Source: JBNKEI01 sp050288705 (GTDB lineage: Bacteria; Myxococcota; Myxococcia; Myxococcales; UBA5297). Taken from it: 53,406 nucleotides of DNA. The notes beneath the pieces were generated by a model. That model worked only from the letters and a program-made list of their open reading frames with translations, was not told where the DNA came from and did not search any database. The first letter of the stretch is position 1. Each line of letters begins with the position of its first letter. The stretch lies in assembly GCA_050288705.1 (NCBI GenBank), contig JBNKEI010000104.1, forward strand, positions 1 through 53,406, in the 5' to 3' direction. The translations under genes were made by a program, and so were the position numbers. Of the stretch, positions 34,653-43,625 are shown one piece after another.

Positions 34653-35612
34653 CTATTCCATAATTCTAAGTAACTGTTCATGCGAAATCAGTTCGCCACT
34701 TTTGGTTACGATAAGCTTGGCTTTTGAAGCCTGAGAAAGCAGCAGCTTTTGTTCTATTTCTAAAACCATGGTAGTGAATGGACTATCGGTTCCCCCGTCT
34801 CGGTTGCGAGATCTACGATGTTCCAGGGTCTCTTGGGGGGTGCTGTTCAAGAGTACGGGAATATCAACCCCCACTAGATTATCGTTGTTGCCATGAGTCC
34901 ATTCGATCAACAGGACATTTTTCTCGCCAAAATCAACCGAATCATACCAAACATCATTTTCTTCACGACCCATTCTCTTCAGAGGAATACTTTTTGCTCC
35001 TGCTTTAAATCGCGCAATGATGTCGTTTAGCTCAGAAAAATCAATCTCGTTTTTCGTTCCCAGATAGCTCTTTAGGCCATTGCGTCCACTTGATTGATAG
35101 ACTGCTAGCCAGGGGTATTCTCCTACGCATGCCGGATAAAAGTCTTGATTTTTCTCATGGAGGTTCCTAAGAATAGAAATTTTATCTTTACTGTAGTCGC
35201 CGCTCGCCACGAGACCTTTTAATCCGGTTTCTCGGAAAACGCGCATTCGTTCCGCATCGTTGTGCTTGGGAATGCGTCGAGGATAATTGTCGCCAGACAT
35301 CACGTAAGCGCCTATACCGAGATTGTTCAGATAGTAAGCCAACAAGGAGCCGATCTCAGACTTGCCAACTCCCGAGCCGCCATGCACAGAAACAACCGCT
35401 CGCTGTTCGGAATGCGCGTTTAACAAGGGAACTAGAATTTCCAATAACTTAGGAAAAACTGTCTGTGCCTTTGCAATGTGCTGGGCGCCAATTTTAACTT
35501 TGTCGCCAGGCATGTCACCTTTGGGAATGGCATCGGGATCGCCTATCTCGGGCGCCTTCCACTTTGGAGGAATAGATATCTTACCGTTTCTATTGGTTAT
35601 TTTCTCGCTCAT
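34653..35612 (-). CDS. P-loop small-molecule kinase, operonic with GH13_18
   Basis: 319 residues. A 75-residue lead, with IPPKWKAPEIGDPDAIPKGD, is followed by the Walker A GGSGVGKSE (about 79-87) and GDNYPRRIPKHND. This resembles the uridine kinase/phosphoribulokinase-type P-loop fold, in which an acidic residue after the first strand binds the substrate. No known sugar kinase signature is visible. AAGGAG stands seven bases before the ATG. The gene is the first of a pair with the phosphorylase, so it may phosphorylate the released sugar or its precursor; this is inference. The gene end is 34 bases from the next start. Confidence 0.78.
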   Translation of the reverse strand: MSEKITNRNGKISIPPKWKAPEIGDPDAIPKGDMPGDKVKIGAQHIAKAQTVFPKLLEILVPLLNAHSEQRAVVSVHGGSGVGKSEIGSLLAYYLNNLGIGAYVMSGDNYPRRIPKHNDAERMRVFRETGLKGLVASGDYSKDKISILRNLHEKNQDFYPACVGEYPWLAVYQSSGRNGLKSYLGTKNEIDFSELNDIIARFKAGAKSIPLKRMGREENDVWYDSVDFGEKNVLLIEWTHGNNDNLVGVDIPVLLNSTPQETLEHRRSRNRDGGTDSPFTTMVLEIEQKLLLSQASKAKLIVTKSGELISHEQLLRIME

Positions 35613-35991
35613 TTCAAACTCCTTGTATCGACTCCTATTGGAACTTCTTTGGAACTCTCAAGATCTGCTTCCAAATGCTTGTGCCTCGGCAATCGATCAT
35701 CATCAAAACGTCATCTAAGTTTTGGGACATTCGGGCATAGCCGATGCCGGGGTTAATAAACGCTATATTGAGAAAACTATCAAGCATTAGTAAAGCAGGA
35801 CAGAGAAAATGCCAGAAGGGAAGCTCAGCAAGAGTTTCGCAATTGGCTACTTAGGAAACTTCCATAAAGCTTGCCCTCCGGGTTCGTTCGCGGGGTCAAA
35901 AACAACTTTACAGTGTTTTTCTGGTCTCCTAACCATAAAAATAGTAAGTTACTATCACTAACAGATTGGCGATGATTATTCGGGAAATACT
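35613..35991. other. 379-base divergent gap, no gene seen
   Basis: It lies between the start of the P-loop kinase (minus) and the dapF-like gene (plus), so it should hold promoters for both. I see no pair close to the sigma-70 consensus, and no structured element. Confidence 0.5.
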
Positions 35992-36879
35992 ATGACCACC
36001 AACCGTTTTGTAAAATCTCATGGCCTAGGCAACGAATACATTGTTTTCGACGCTGATAATATCGATTTTACCATGAGTCGATCATCCATTATTCGACTTT
36101 GCAATCTTCATTTTGGAATTGGTTCCGACGGCGTAGTGCTAAAGGTTCCTACCAAAAAGGCGGATTTTGGTTTTAGAGTTTATAACCCCGATGGTTCGGA
36201 AGCAGAAAAGAGCGGTAACGGATTGCGAATATTTTGCAAATTTATTTACGATTATGGCTACACAAAAAACCGTGAATTTTCCATAGAGACTCTTACCGAC
36301 GTGGTTTATGCCCGCATTGAGGAAGTGAAAAATGGTAAGGCAAATCTAATTACTATTAATATGGGAAAAGCTATTTTCAACAGCCAGAAAATACCAGTAA
36401 ACAGCACCGAACCCGAATTCATTGCCCAAAAAATTTGGGTTGGAGATCGAGAATATGAAGTCAACTGCGTGTCAGTTGGCAATCCTCACTGCGTGGTAAT
36501 TAAAAAAGATCTCGATCAGGCAGAAATTCGAAAGTATGGACCTTTGTTAGAAAATCACCCTCTTTTTCCTAATCGAACAAATGTACAGTTTGCAAAAGTT
36601 ATTAATGAGCAAGAAGCACAAATACTAATCTGGGAACGAGGCGCCGGCTACACCCTGGCTTCGGGCAGTTCATCTTGTGCGGCATCAAGCGTATTGGTTA
36701 AGCGAGGGTTAGTTAAAGGTGATTTGAATATGAATATGCAGGGTGGAAAACTGAAAATCGCTATTGATGAAAAATGGAATATTCGCATGACCGGAGAAGT
36801 ACGGGAAATAGCCAGCGGAGTACTTAGCCAAGAGTTGATTGCCGATCTAGAAAAACCTTTTGTAACTACTCAACACTGA
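35992..36879 (+). CDS. DapF-family epimerase with Ser in place of both catalytic Cys
   Basis: 295 residues with the full DapF fold: FVKSHGLGNEYIVFD at the start, GIGSDGVV, VYNPDGSEAEKSGNGLR, VSVGNPHCVV, and IWERGAGYTLASGSSSCAAS. In diaminopimelate epimerase, Cys in (C)GNG and Cys in A(C)GTGACA are the two acid/base residues. Here they are Ser74 and Ser224. The second Cys of the latter motif (Cys229) is kept. The paired change, with all else conserved, suggests a variant subfamily, perhaps acting on DAP more slowly or on another amino acid. It is monocistronic and followed by a palindromic repeat. Confidence 0.85.
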   Translation: MTTNRFVKSHGLGNEYIVFDADNIDFTMSRSSIIRLCNLHFGIGSDGVVLKVPTKKADFGFRVYNPDGSEAEKSGNGLRIFCKFIYDYGYTKNREFSIETLTDVVYARIEEVKNGKANLITINMGKAIFNSQKIPVNSTEPEFIAQKIWVGDREYEVNCVSVGNPHCVVIKKDLDQAEIRKYGPLLENHPLFPNRTNVQFAKVINEQEAQILIWERGAGYTLASGSSSCAASSVLVKRGLVKGDLNMNMQGGKLKIAIDEKWNIRMTGEVREIASGVLSQELIADLEKPFVTTQH

Positions 36880-36935
36880 CCATTTGACCAAAGTACTGTT
36901 CAGCGACCATTCTCCCCCGAGGAAGATGGGGGCTT

Positions 36936-37051
36936 GCAAACATTCCCTCTCCCCCTGGGAGAGGGTTAAGGTGAGGGTTTGCTAGACTGGCATTTGTGAT
37001 TCATTTTGCCCTCACTCTAACTCTCTCCCAAAGGGGCCTTTGGGAGAGAGG
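36936..37051. repeat. Palindromic element (CCCTCTCCC family), copy A
   Basis: A hairpin CCCTCTCCCCCTGGGAGAGGG stands within a longer inverted repeat. GGGAGAGGGTTAAGGTGAGG at 36957-36976 pairs with 37010-37029 at about 18 of 21 positions (36957-36977 with 37009-37029). A second hairpin, CTCTCTCCCAAAGGGG then CCTTTGGGAGAGAG, follows. It is in the gap between the dapF-like gene and the convergent metallo-hydrolase gene. Copy B is at 49071-49215. Confidence 0.85.
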
Positions 37052-37115
37052 ACTGGCAGAATTGGCGCGACTAGGTTGTTGTAAGGTCAGCTGTCACTGA
37101 ATAGTTACAATAGCT

Positions 37116-37787
37116 TTATCGCCAAGAGGCCAAACAAGGATTTTCCCGACGCTCTCGTTCGATGGTGGAAGTAAGAGTCGTACCGTAATTATGACCGGGA
37201 TACACCATCACATCACTTTCTAAAGAAGCCAGTTTTTTGAGACTGGCCATCATTTGATTAGGATCGGAGCCAGGCAAATCTACTCGTCCACACTCACCTA
37301 CAAACAGAGTATCTCCGGTAAAAAGAGCTTTTCCAACCCTAACACATTGACAACCAGGAGTATGACCAGGAGTGTGGATAAACTGCAATTCTTCGGCCCC
37401 AATTTTCACCAATTCGCCGTCACGCACCGGGCGCAAGAAATTGTTCTCAATAACGACACTGGCCATCATTCGAGTAATTTCGTTTTCTTGCACGTATACC
37501 GGAACTGGCCTCTCCTGAACCAACTGAGCCACCCCTTCCACAATATGCCCTTGAAAACATCCACCAATATGGTCCCAGTGACCGTGAGTAGCAATTGCAC
37601 CAACTAATTGATACCCAGAAGTATCGACGACTTTAAGCAAGCTCTCAATATCCCATGCCGGGTCTATAAGCACAGCATGGTTAGAAGACGTCTCTACTAG
37701 CAAGTAGATACAATTAGCCATTTGTCGAGCAAACGAATTATCAAGACCGAAATCCCGTCCAGCAAGTAGTTGATAAACTTCAAACAT
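37116..37787 (-). CDS. Metallo-beta-lactamase-fold hydrolase (glyoxalase II/persulfide dioxygenase-like)
   Basis: 223 residues, cytosolic. The metal-binding motif THGHWDHIGG (HxHxDH) is followed by HTPGHTPGCQCV, an acidic metal ligand in FTGDTLF and the late histidine in YPGHNYG. This set is typical of glyoxalase II, rhodanese-linked persulfide dioxygenase and related thioester hydrolases. The short length lacks the glyoxalase II C-terminal helical domain, and no rhodanese domain is attached. The substrate is open. The 239-base gap upstream has no gene. Confidence 0.85.
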   Translation of the reverse strand: MFEVYQLLAGRDFGLDNSFARQMANCIYLLVETSSNHAVLIDPAWDIESLLKVVDTSGYQLVGAIATHGHWDHIGGCFQGHIVEGVAQLVQERPVPVYVQENEITRMMASVVIENNFLRPVRDGELVKIGAEELQFIHTPGHTPGCQCVRVGKALFTGDTLFVGECGRVDLPGSDPNQMMASLKKLASLESDVMVYPGHNYGTTLTSTIERERRENPCLASWR

Positions 37788-38032
37788 TTTGGCTCCTAAT
37801 TAAGAAAGCACAGTAATAACCTATTCCTCCAAACCATCTTACTGACCACCTGGGTCATTAGCAGCTTCCTGAGGCTGTTTGCACCCATCAAGGTAAAGAC
37901 ATTTATCATTCTCTATAGCGGTTTAGAAAACAGTTTTTCAAAAAATCGCCACCAACCGACCGGCCGATGCTCGGCCCAGATTCTGCATTACCAATTTAGT
38001 CAGCTATTTACTTTAAGGTCTTCGAGGTGAAT

Positions 38033-38542
38033 ATGATTGCTGCGCTTCTGCTTCTGTTGTTGGGGAATGCTACCGAGGCAACCCCTACTATGAAAGAAAA
38101 AAAGGTAGCTACTGTCCAAAACCTATCTACTTCTGCTCGCAGGACAGTTTCTTCTAAGGTTTCTTCTATTGATGAGGTATTTCGTACTCAAGTTTTGACC
38201 AAAGCAATTGAAACCATCGAACAGGCTATTCGTAGCAAAAAAACTTCTCAGCTTGACGAAAAACTCCTTAGCAACCGCACAGTTAATCAACTTGCTCTCT
38301 CCTCAGCAATTTGCCAGACATCCCCCAACGAAAAAAACGCCACCGAAAAATCGCCTAATAAAAATAAGGCTTTAAAAAAAGAAATACAAAACCGTCATCT
38401 CATAGCATTGCCGTGTATTCACCCCGCGGTAAAAGCTTTGATGGAATGCTCGCAAACACCCTCTGCTAAGCAGTGCAACCACGAAATTATTCATGCCCTG
38501 GTAAGGCTTCTTAATAAGTATCTGGCTATCGAATCATCATAG
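38033..38542 (+). CDS. Small secreted protein of unknown function
   Basis: 169 residues from the ATG at 38033 (GAGG upstream by five bases; a GTG at 38027 would put the ribosome site inside the frame). The N-terminal signal (IAALLLLLLGNATEA) looks cleavable. The mature protein is basic and helical, with long Lys/Ser/Thr-rich stretches, and four cysteines in its second half (ICQTS, LPCIHP, MECSQ, KQCNHE), possibly two disulfides. No family is recognised. It is convergent with the FHA-GGDEF gene. Confidence 0.65.
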   Translation: MIAALLLLLLGNATEATPTMKEKKVATVQNLSTSARRTVSSKVSSIDEVFRTQVLTKAIETIEQAIRSKKTSQLDEKLLSNRTVNQLALSSAICQTSPNEKNATEKSPNKNKALKKEIQNRHLIALPCIHPAVKALMECSQTPSAKQCNHEIIHALVRLLNKYLAIESS

Positions 38543-38572
38543 CCAGGGGACCACCTAAAGAAAAGCGCGATC

Positions 38573-39448
38573 TTACCCACACATCCGATTGCGCCCTTCG
38601 TTTTTGGCTCTATAAAGCTGTGCATCAGTTAATTTAATAAACTGTTCAGGTTCAGACATTTCGGCGGTCATGTCAGAAACACCGATGGAAATTGTTACCG
38701 GTATACGACATTTTTCAAAAATAAAATCATGATCGGAAACAATTCTAAGAAGTTTTTTACAAAATATGCGTACTTTTTCCCGTCCACTTTCTGGAAGCAC
38801 TAGAGCAAATTCTTCACCTCCGTATCGCGCCAAGCATTCTTCCTTGCGTACATGGCTGCGTATAGTATTGGCTAGCTCTCGCAGTACATGATCTCCCGCC
38901 AAGTGGCCATTTTGGTCATTAATTTTCTTAAAATGATCAATATCAAACATGACTAAAGAAAGAGATCTACCGTAACGGTGACATCTAGCCATCTCTCTTT
39001 CCAAAAACTCAAAAAAGTAGCGTTTATTGTATATTTCAGTAAGTCCGTCAATTATGGCCATTCTATATATTTCTTCATAATACAGCGCTTCAATATCTCC
39101 ACCATATAGAAATTTAAAAATCGAGCCGCCCACCTTTACCAAATCGCCAGATCGCAAGGCTGCTTCTTGAAGCACCTCTTTATCGTTTAAATAAGTTCCA
39201 TTGGTAGAGCCAAGATCGCTAACAAAGACCTTTCCCGAATAGTTGGAAAACTTGCAGTGTTTACGGGAAACATTGTCCAGATCGACGACAATATCGTTGG
39301 CACGATCACGCCCCACTGTTAACTGAGGACCTCGGATATGAAATCGTCGACCAAGATTGGGGCCGTAGATCTGTACTAGACAGGCATCGTTGCAGGCGAC
39401 TATTCTGTTAATCGCACTCAGTTTAGTAATACGAGTCTTCTGGCTCAT
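38573..39448 (-). CDS. FHA-GGDEF diguanylate cyclase
   Basis: 291 residues from the ATG at 39448; a GTG at 39466 that overlaps the GH57 stop is possible and would add six residues. The FHA domain (about 25-115) has the GRD (VGRDRAND), SRKHCKF and DLGSTNGTYLN core, which binds phosphothreonine. The GGDEF domain (about 130-291) has DGLTEIYNKRYF, DIDHFKKIND, the active-site variant ARYGGEEFALVLPE and the final YRAKNEGRNR. GGEEF is catalytically competent. It should make c-di-GMP in response to binding a phosphorylated partner, and Ser/Thr kinases are encoded in this window. It lies directly behind the GH57 gene. Confidence 0.92.
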   Translation of the reverse strand: MSQKTRITKLSAINRIVACNDACLVQIYGPNLGRRFHIRGPQLTVGRDRANDIVVDLDNVSRKHCKFSNYSGKVFVSDLGSTNGTYLNDKEVLQEAALRSGDLVKVGGSIFKFLYGGDIEALYYEEIYRMAIIDGLTEIYNKRYFFEFLEREMARCHRYGRSLSLVMFDIDHFKKINDQNGHLAGDHVLRELANTIRSHVRKEECLARYGGEEFALVLPESGREKVRIFCKKLLRIVSDHDFIFEKCRIPVTISIGVSDMTAEMSEPEQFIKLTDAQLYRAKNEGRNRMCG

Positions 39449-39465
39449 AGTGTGTCGGAGTCTCA

Positions 39466-41631
39466 CTACACTTTCCAGTTTTTGCGCTCGAAGTCTTCAT
39501 CCGGAACAGTCAACGTAAGAAAGCCATGACGAGGCATGCGGTCGGTTTCTATACCCTGTTGAAACAATTGGACGCAAATAGCTATACGAGTTCCGCTTGC
39601 CAGTTTCAACTTATCAAAAGGCAAGGCAATTTCTAGAATTTCGTCAAAACATGCTTCGCCAATTAGCAACTGGGAGACATTGTCAGTGGTCAGTACCGGG
39701 CACTGGGTTCCGTCTGCTCCAGGTATAGTGATTTCGACTCGGCCTTCGGGGGCAACTAGCAACAGTCGCAGTTCACAGCTTAGGCGATCGCTAGAATTCC
39801 ATACGGTGGTGGGATCGAGGCGTAAATACAAATTCTGCAAGTCAAAACCATAATGTAAATACCTGAATAGTCCTTCTCCTCGGAGCATGGCTCCTTGTGC
39901 GCGCTGCGGGCAGTAAAGTCCTGCTCCTAACCAGTCGAAGTAGCTCCTCACTTTTCCGTCTAACCGCGGGGTAATGAAACCTTGTGGCTCATGCAAAGGC
40001 GTAGTCACTGCCACCCCACTTCGTTTAATGGGTTCGTCCAGCCGAAAAGGAACGGGTTCACCCAGTGCTTGCCATGCTGTTCTCACATACGCTCGGAAAA
40101 GAGCATCGAATTCTACAACGCATTCAGTTGCAAAATCTTCTCCAAACCACCAAAACCAATCACTACCTTCAGCTATATACATTGCTTCTTTAGCAGCATG
40201 AACCTGGTGCGCAAATTCAGGCCGAAAAGGTATAAGGGCTTCTTTTTCGGCTATTGCCTTACGCAGGTCTTGCAAGCAGCTCCAGGCACAATTATCTTCC
40301 GGATGCCCAATCCAAATATGAAAATCTGAATCAATCCAAGAACCAGTATGAATATGTTCAATACAATCACTTACCCTTTCAGATAAAAAAACACTGGGAG
40401 TGATGGCTTCAATATCTGCTTCGTGTTCTGATAGCCGACGATATAGCATGCGTAAAAAATCGCGTCCTGAATATGGATAATGCTCCCAAGCTTTCCCTCC
40501 ATCAAGAGCAATAGTTACTACCGGAATTTCTCCTTTAGGCGCCGCGTAGGCAATTGTATTCAAATGACGAAATAAATCGTTTACCGCATCCTGGGCGGTG
40601 CTTTGGCTATAACTGAAACCAATTAAATCCGACAAGTTGCGATCTCGAAACACCATAGGTATTTCGCCATTACCAGCAACCACCCGATATGGCCGATAAT
40701 GTTGTCCGCTGCGCAAAGGTAATGGTCGGGAACGTAGCAGTACCCACTCGTCACTAGCGCACCACTTTACACCCTCTTCAGCCATTAGCGCCAATGCCTC
40801 TGGTGAGACACTGCCTTCTGACGGCCACATACCTTGTGGACGAATACCAAAACGCTCTTCAGCATAGTTCAAAGCATTCCGAATATGTTGCCGAGCATCT
40901 TCGGGCCAACAAAAGCGTGGAGGAAGGTTGGCACACGGAATAGATCTGCGCGCACTTTCGGTGTCAATAACCAGAGGCAAGATACAGTGATAAAATGGAG
41001 AAACAGCGATTTCGGCTTGGCCAGACTGTACCGCTTCCATAAACGAAGGAATAACTCGCGAGACAATTCGCTGCTGGGTGTCCAGAAGCGCAGCTTTATC
41101 ATTTTCAGTGAATTCCCTACCTTTGGTTCGCAGCGCTCGAATAGTTTCTTCCTCTTCTTGCGCCCGAAACCCCATCCACGCCAAATTGAAGAGGACCTGC
41201 AAATCACGCATGTCGTTTACAGAAAAACCAGCTTTAGATAGGTCTGTTTCTCGAATATCGCGCCCTCTTTTATGAAGCAGGTCCCAATAGCGCGGAAGGG
41301 GGCGCACATTGGTTTCCCAATTCACCATGAAAAAATTTCGCAGGATGAATTCGCGCTCAAACGCAGTGAGATCAGCAGCCGGTTTGCGTGTTAGATCCAA
41401 AAAACGATCCTTGGCTCGGCCTTGTACATAGTCTTCTAGTTGTATCAATAATGATGGCACCAGGTTTAATACTACCTGAATGTTTTCGAATTCAGTAAGC
41501 ACACGCGCCATATCATAGTAAGACCGAGTAGCATAAAGACGTACCCAAGGAAGAATATATTCTCCCTCCTCAGGGTCGCGGTATAGTGGCTGGTGCATAT
41601 GCCAAAGTAAGCATAATCGAAGTCGTGACAT
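39466..41631 (-). CDS. GH57 alpha-glucan hydrolase/transferase
   Basis: 721 residues from the ATG at 41631; a TTG at 41670 would extend it. GH57 conserved regions are visible: WHMHQPLY at the start (region 1), GMWPSEGSVS with the expected nucleophile Glu (region 3), ALDGGKAWEHYPYSG with the acid/base Asp (region 4), and GSWIDSDFHIWIGHPEDN (region 5). The C-terminal third is a beta-rich domain with no named motif. Family members act on alpha-1,4-glucans such as glycogen or maltodextrin. There is no signal peptide, so it is cytosolic. It lies 127 bases after the encapsulin gene. Confidence 0.9.
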   Translation of the reverse strand: MSRLRLCLLWHMHQPLYRDPEEGEYILPWVRLYATRSYYDMARVLTEFENIQVVLNLVPSLLIQLEDYVQGRAKDRFLDLTRKPAADLTAFEREFILRNFFMVNWETNVRPLPRYWDLLHKRGRDIRETDLSKAGFSVNDMRDLQVLFNLAWMGFRAQEEEETIRALRTKGREFTENDKAALLDTQQRIVSRVIPSFMEAVQSGQAEIAVSPFYHCILPLVIDTESARRSIPCANLPPRFCWPEDARQHIRNALNYAEERFGIRPQGMWPSEGSVSPEALALMAEEGVKWCASDEWVLLRSRPLPLRSGQHYRPYRVVAGNGEIPMVFRDRNLSDLIGFSYSQSTAQDAVNDLFRHLNTIAYAAPKGEIPVVTIALDGGKAWEHYPYSGRDFLRMLYRRLSEHEADIEAITPSVFLSERVSDCIEHIHTGSWIDSDFHIWIGHPEDNCAWSCLQDLRKAIAEKEALIPFRPEFAHQVHAAKEAMYIAEGSDWFWWFGEDFATECVVEFDALFRAYVRTAWQALGEPVPFRLDEPIKRSGVAVTTPLHEPQGFITPRLDGKVRSYFDWLGAGLYCPQRAQGAMLRGEGLFRYLHYGFDLQNLYLRLDPTTVWNSSDRLSCELRLLLVAPEGRVEITIPGADGTQCPVLTTDNVSQLLIGEACFDEILEIALPFDKLKLASGTRIAICVQLFQQGIETDRMPRHGFLTLTVPDEDFERKNWKV

Positions 41632-41758
41632 ATAAAAGATAAGCCTAGCGAGCGCTCCCTTATAACGCAAGTCAGTAGTAGCCTTACTGTATTTACTGGC
41701 AAAGCTTTTTTACGCGCGCCAATTATGCAAACCGTTGTCCTTTCGCCAACCAGTAAAT

Positions 41759-42586
41759 TCAGAATTCGCTTACTAGAGAGCAAATGGTGTTTGGTTTTTT
41801 TATGCGTGGCAAAACTGCTTCAAAAATACGAAAAGGATGGCTCATTCTTTCCGGCCCCACGTAAGTAACCTGTAAATCAACGGCTACCGCAAGGTCAAGG
41901 TTTTCCGCCCCCATGGAAACTAGCACGCCCCCTCGGTGAGGAACAAACGAAGATTGGAAAACTCCCCCTAATACTAGCTGGCGAATGGCATCAATTTCCA
42001 AGGTACAAGTTCCTTCCAAAATTTGGTGTAGCTTGGCATACCAGCGAGAACCAATGACCAAAGCAAATGGCCCTATTTGCCCCACCTCGTTGAGCTTTTC
42101 AATAGCATTCACTACTCCTGCCAATCCAATTCCAGGACGGTCTTCCCTGCCCAAAGAAACTACCTGCTGGCCTTTTGCTCGGAGAAGTCCTTCAATTCCC
42201 AAATGAGGATCACCTAAAAGAATAAGCTCATCCTCTTTTCGAGCGCAGTCTTTGGCTGCGGCTATGGCCACCGAAAAATCGAGAGGTACGTTTTGCTCTC
42301 GAGCAGCTTGCACATCGCGCCAATCCAAATAGAAATCCCGGTAGATTAACGGGACCGATTGAAATTGCGCAGGAGGCAAAATGCTTGCCTCGGTTGATTG
42401 TTCGAACTCCTGGGAAGATGGGTTTTGCGCAAGGCCGCGGGAAATTGACTGCACCCCTGCTCCCAATGGTCCATAAATTTCCAGAAAATATCTACCGACA
42501 AGTGAACACCGCGCACTTTCTACTACCAAGTTGTGCATCTGACTCCATTCCGCTGCTGATAACGGACTGTCTGGCATTGTTTGCAT
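41759..42586 (-). CDS. Family 1 encapsulin shell protein
   Basis: 275 residues, the family's normal length. The N-terminus PLSAAEWSQMHNLVVESAR, the GPLG turn, the E-loop region YRDFYLDWRDVQ, the middle block FSVAIAAAKDCARKEDELILLGDPHLGIEGLL and the A-domain end FALVIGSRWYAKLHQILEG, LVLGGVFQSS, GAENLDLAVAVDLQVTYVG follow the linocin M18-like HK97 fold from start to end. Such proteins self-assemble into icosahedral protein compartments that capture enzymes through a C-terminal peptide. AGGAGG stands eight bases before the ATG, suggesting strong expression. No ferritin-like, peroxidase or IMEF cargo gene is adjacent. The fold was recognised by eye. Confidence 0.8.
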   Translation of the reverse strand: MQTMPDSPLSAAEWSQMHNLVVESARCSLVGRYFLEIYGPLGAGVQSISRGLAQNPSSQEFEQSTEASILPPAQFQSVPLIYRDFYLDWRDVQAAREQNVPLDFSVAIAAAKDCARKEDELILLGDPHLGIEGLLRAKGQQVVSLGREDRPGIGLAGVVNAIEKLNEVGQIGPFALVIGSRWYAKLHQILEGTCTLEIDAIRQLVLGGVFQSSFVPHRGGVLVSMGAENLDLAVAVDLQVTYVGPERMSHPFRIFEAVLPRIKKPNTICSLVSEF

Positions 42587-42648
42587 TGTTTTCCCCTCCT
42601 ACCTGCGTCCTACATAACAAGAAATTTTGTAGACCGGTGGTAGAGGAG

Positions 42649-43407
42649 TCAAGGCGCAGTTTTTTCCCAGGGAGGATTACTACGTAATAACTTATCGTTT
42701 CTAAATGTTGCCGTGCGCTTGTGCAGCGGCCAAGTCCATACTTCGATTTTTTCTCGCGTATGGCCGAGATATTCTTTGCGAATTCTTTCTGGACGACCCC
42801 AAGCCCAAGCCACCGCCTGTGGTTCCATGTCGGGAACTAATCGCTTTTCTTCAATTGCTTTACGAACATCTAGCGGATAGTGATTCAACATTGGCGTGGG
42901 CTCGTCGTCGGAAAAAATCTCGTTCATGTCTGCATAGAATTCTTCTCGGTTCTTAATTCCTAGCCGTAGCACCGCCACATAGGCCGGAGAGTCTGTTCTT
43001 ACTACCGAAAAATAAACCCAGGGGTTGGCACGAGGGGAATACAAAGGGCGACGAGCCATAGTCCACGCTGAAGGGAACTCGATTTTTTCCAAGCGCACCA
43101 TGGTTCCTAAGGGAAGTAATCCTTCGGAAGGCCCTGGCAAAATTACTTTTCCCTGAGTGTCGTTCAATAGCTCAACACAATCAGGCGGAAATATGCTTGC
43201 TAGCTTTTTTGAAGAATCGGAAAAAAACGGCATAACGTGAAGACTTGACCTTAGGTATACGATTTTTCCGCGAAAATCGCTGGCAAGCTTGGTGGTGTTC
43301 AAATCGGGCAACTGGGGAACGGAAGCGCAAGAGGTTAGTAATAGGGCAAATCCGAAGAATCCGGCGGCTATAAGTTTAGTTTGCCTATGCAAAAAGATCC
43401 GGTTCAT
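42649..43407 (-). CDS. BamE/SmpA-like lipoprotein
   Basis: 252 residues. The signal ends in LLTSC (Cys27). The C-terminal part (KAIEEKRLVPDMEPQAVAWA, WGRPERIRKE, KIEVWTWP) has the pattern of BamE/OmlA-like domains (I-x-G-M-x-x-x-x-V-x-x-x-x-G-x-P). The first half is a beta-rich segment with no match I know. It is predicted to sit in the outer membrane. The gene ends 62 bases ahead of the encapsulin start, so the two may share a transcript, but the protein would be in a different compartment. Confidence 0.7.
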   Translation of the reverse strand: MNRIFLHRQTKLIAAGFFGFALLLTSCASVPQLPDLNTTKLASDFRGKIVYLRSSLHVMPFFSDSSKKLASIFPPDCVELLNDTQGKVILPGPSEGLLPLGTMVRLEKIEFPSAWTMARRPLYSPRANPWVYFSVVRTDSPAYVAVLRLGIKNREEFYADMNEIFSDDEPTPMLNHYPLDVRKAIEEKRLVPDMEPQAVAWAWGRPERIRKEYLGHTREKIEVWTWPLHKRTATFRNDKLLRSNPPWEKTAP

Positions 43408-43625
43408 TTCTTGGTCCTACCAAGTTCTTTGCCCTGCCTGCAAGAAACTAAGCCCGAAAAGCTCAATCGAAATGCCCGCCGATGGACAAATCACCAAAAA
43501 GATTGATTTGTCGCATAGCACTCGCGTCGCTAAGTTGAAAAGAGGTCACTGTTAGAACTAGCCAGAAGCAGAAAGTTTGGAAAACTAAAATCGCCGGGAA
43601 TTAGGGTTAAAACGGAGAAAAAGGT

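Noticed and set aside
41759..42586. Encapsulin as a prophage HK97 capsid remnant.
   Set aside because: No portal, terminase, protease, tail or integrase gene lies nearby, and length and motifs fit family 1 encapsulins.
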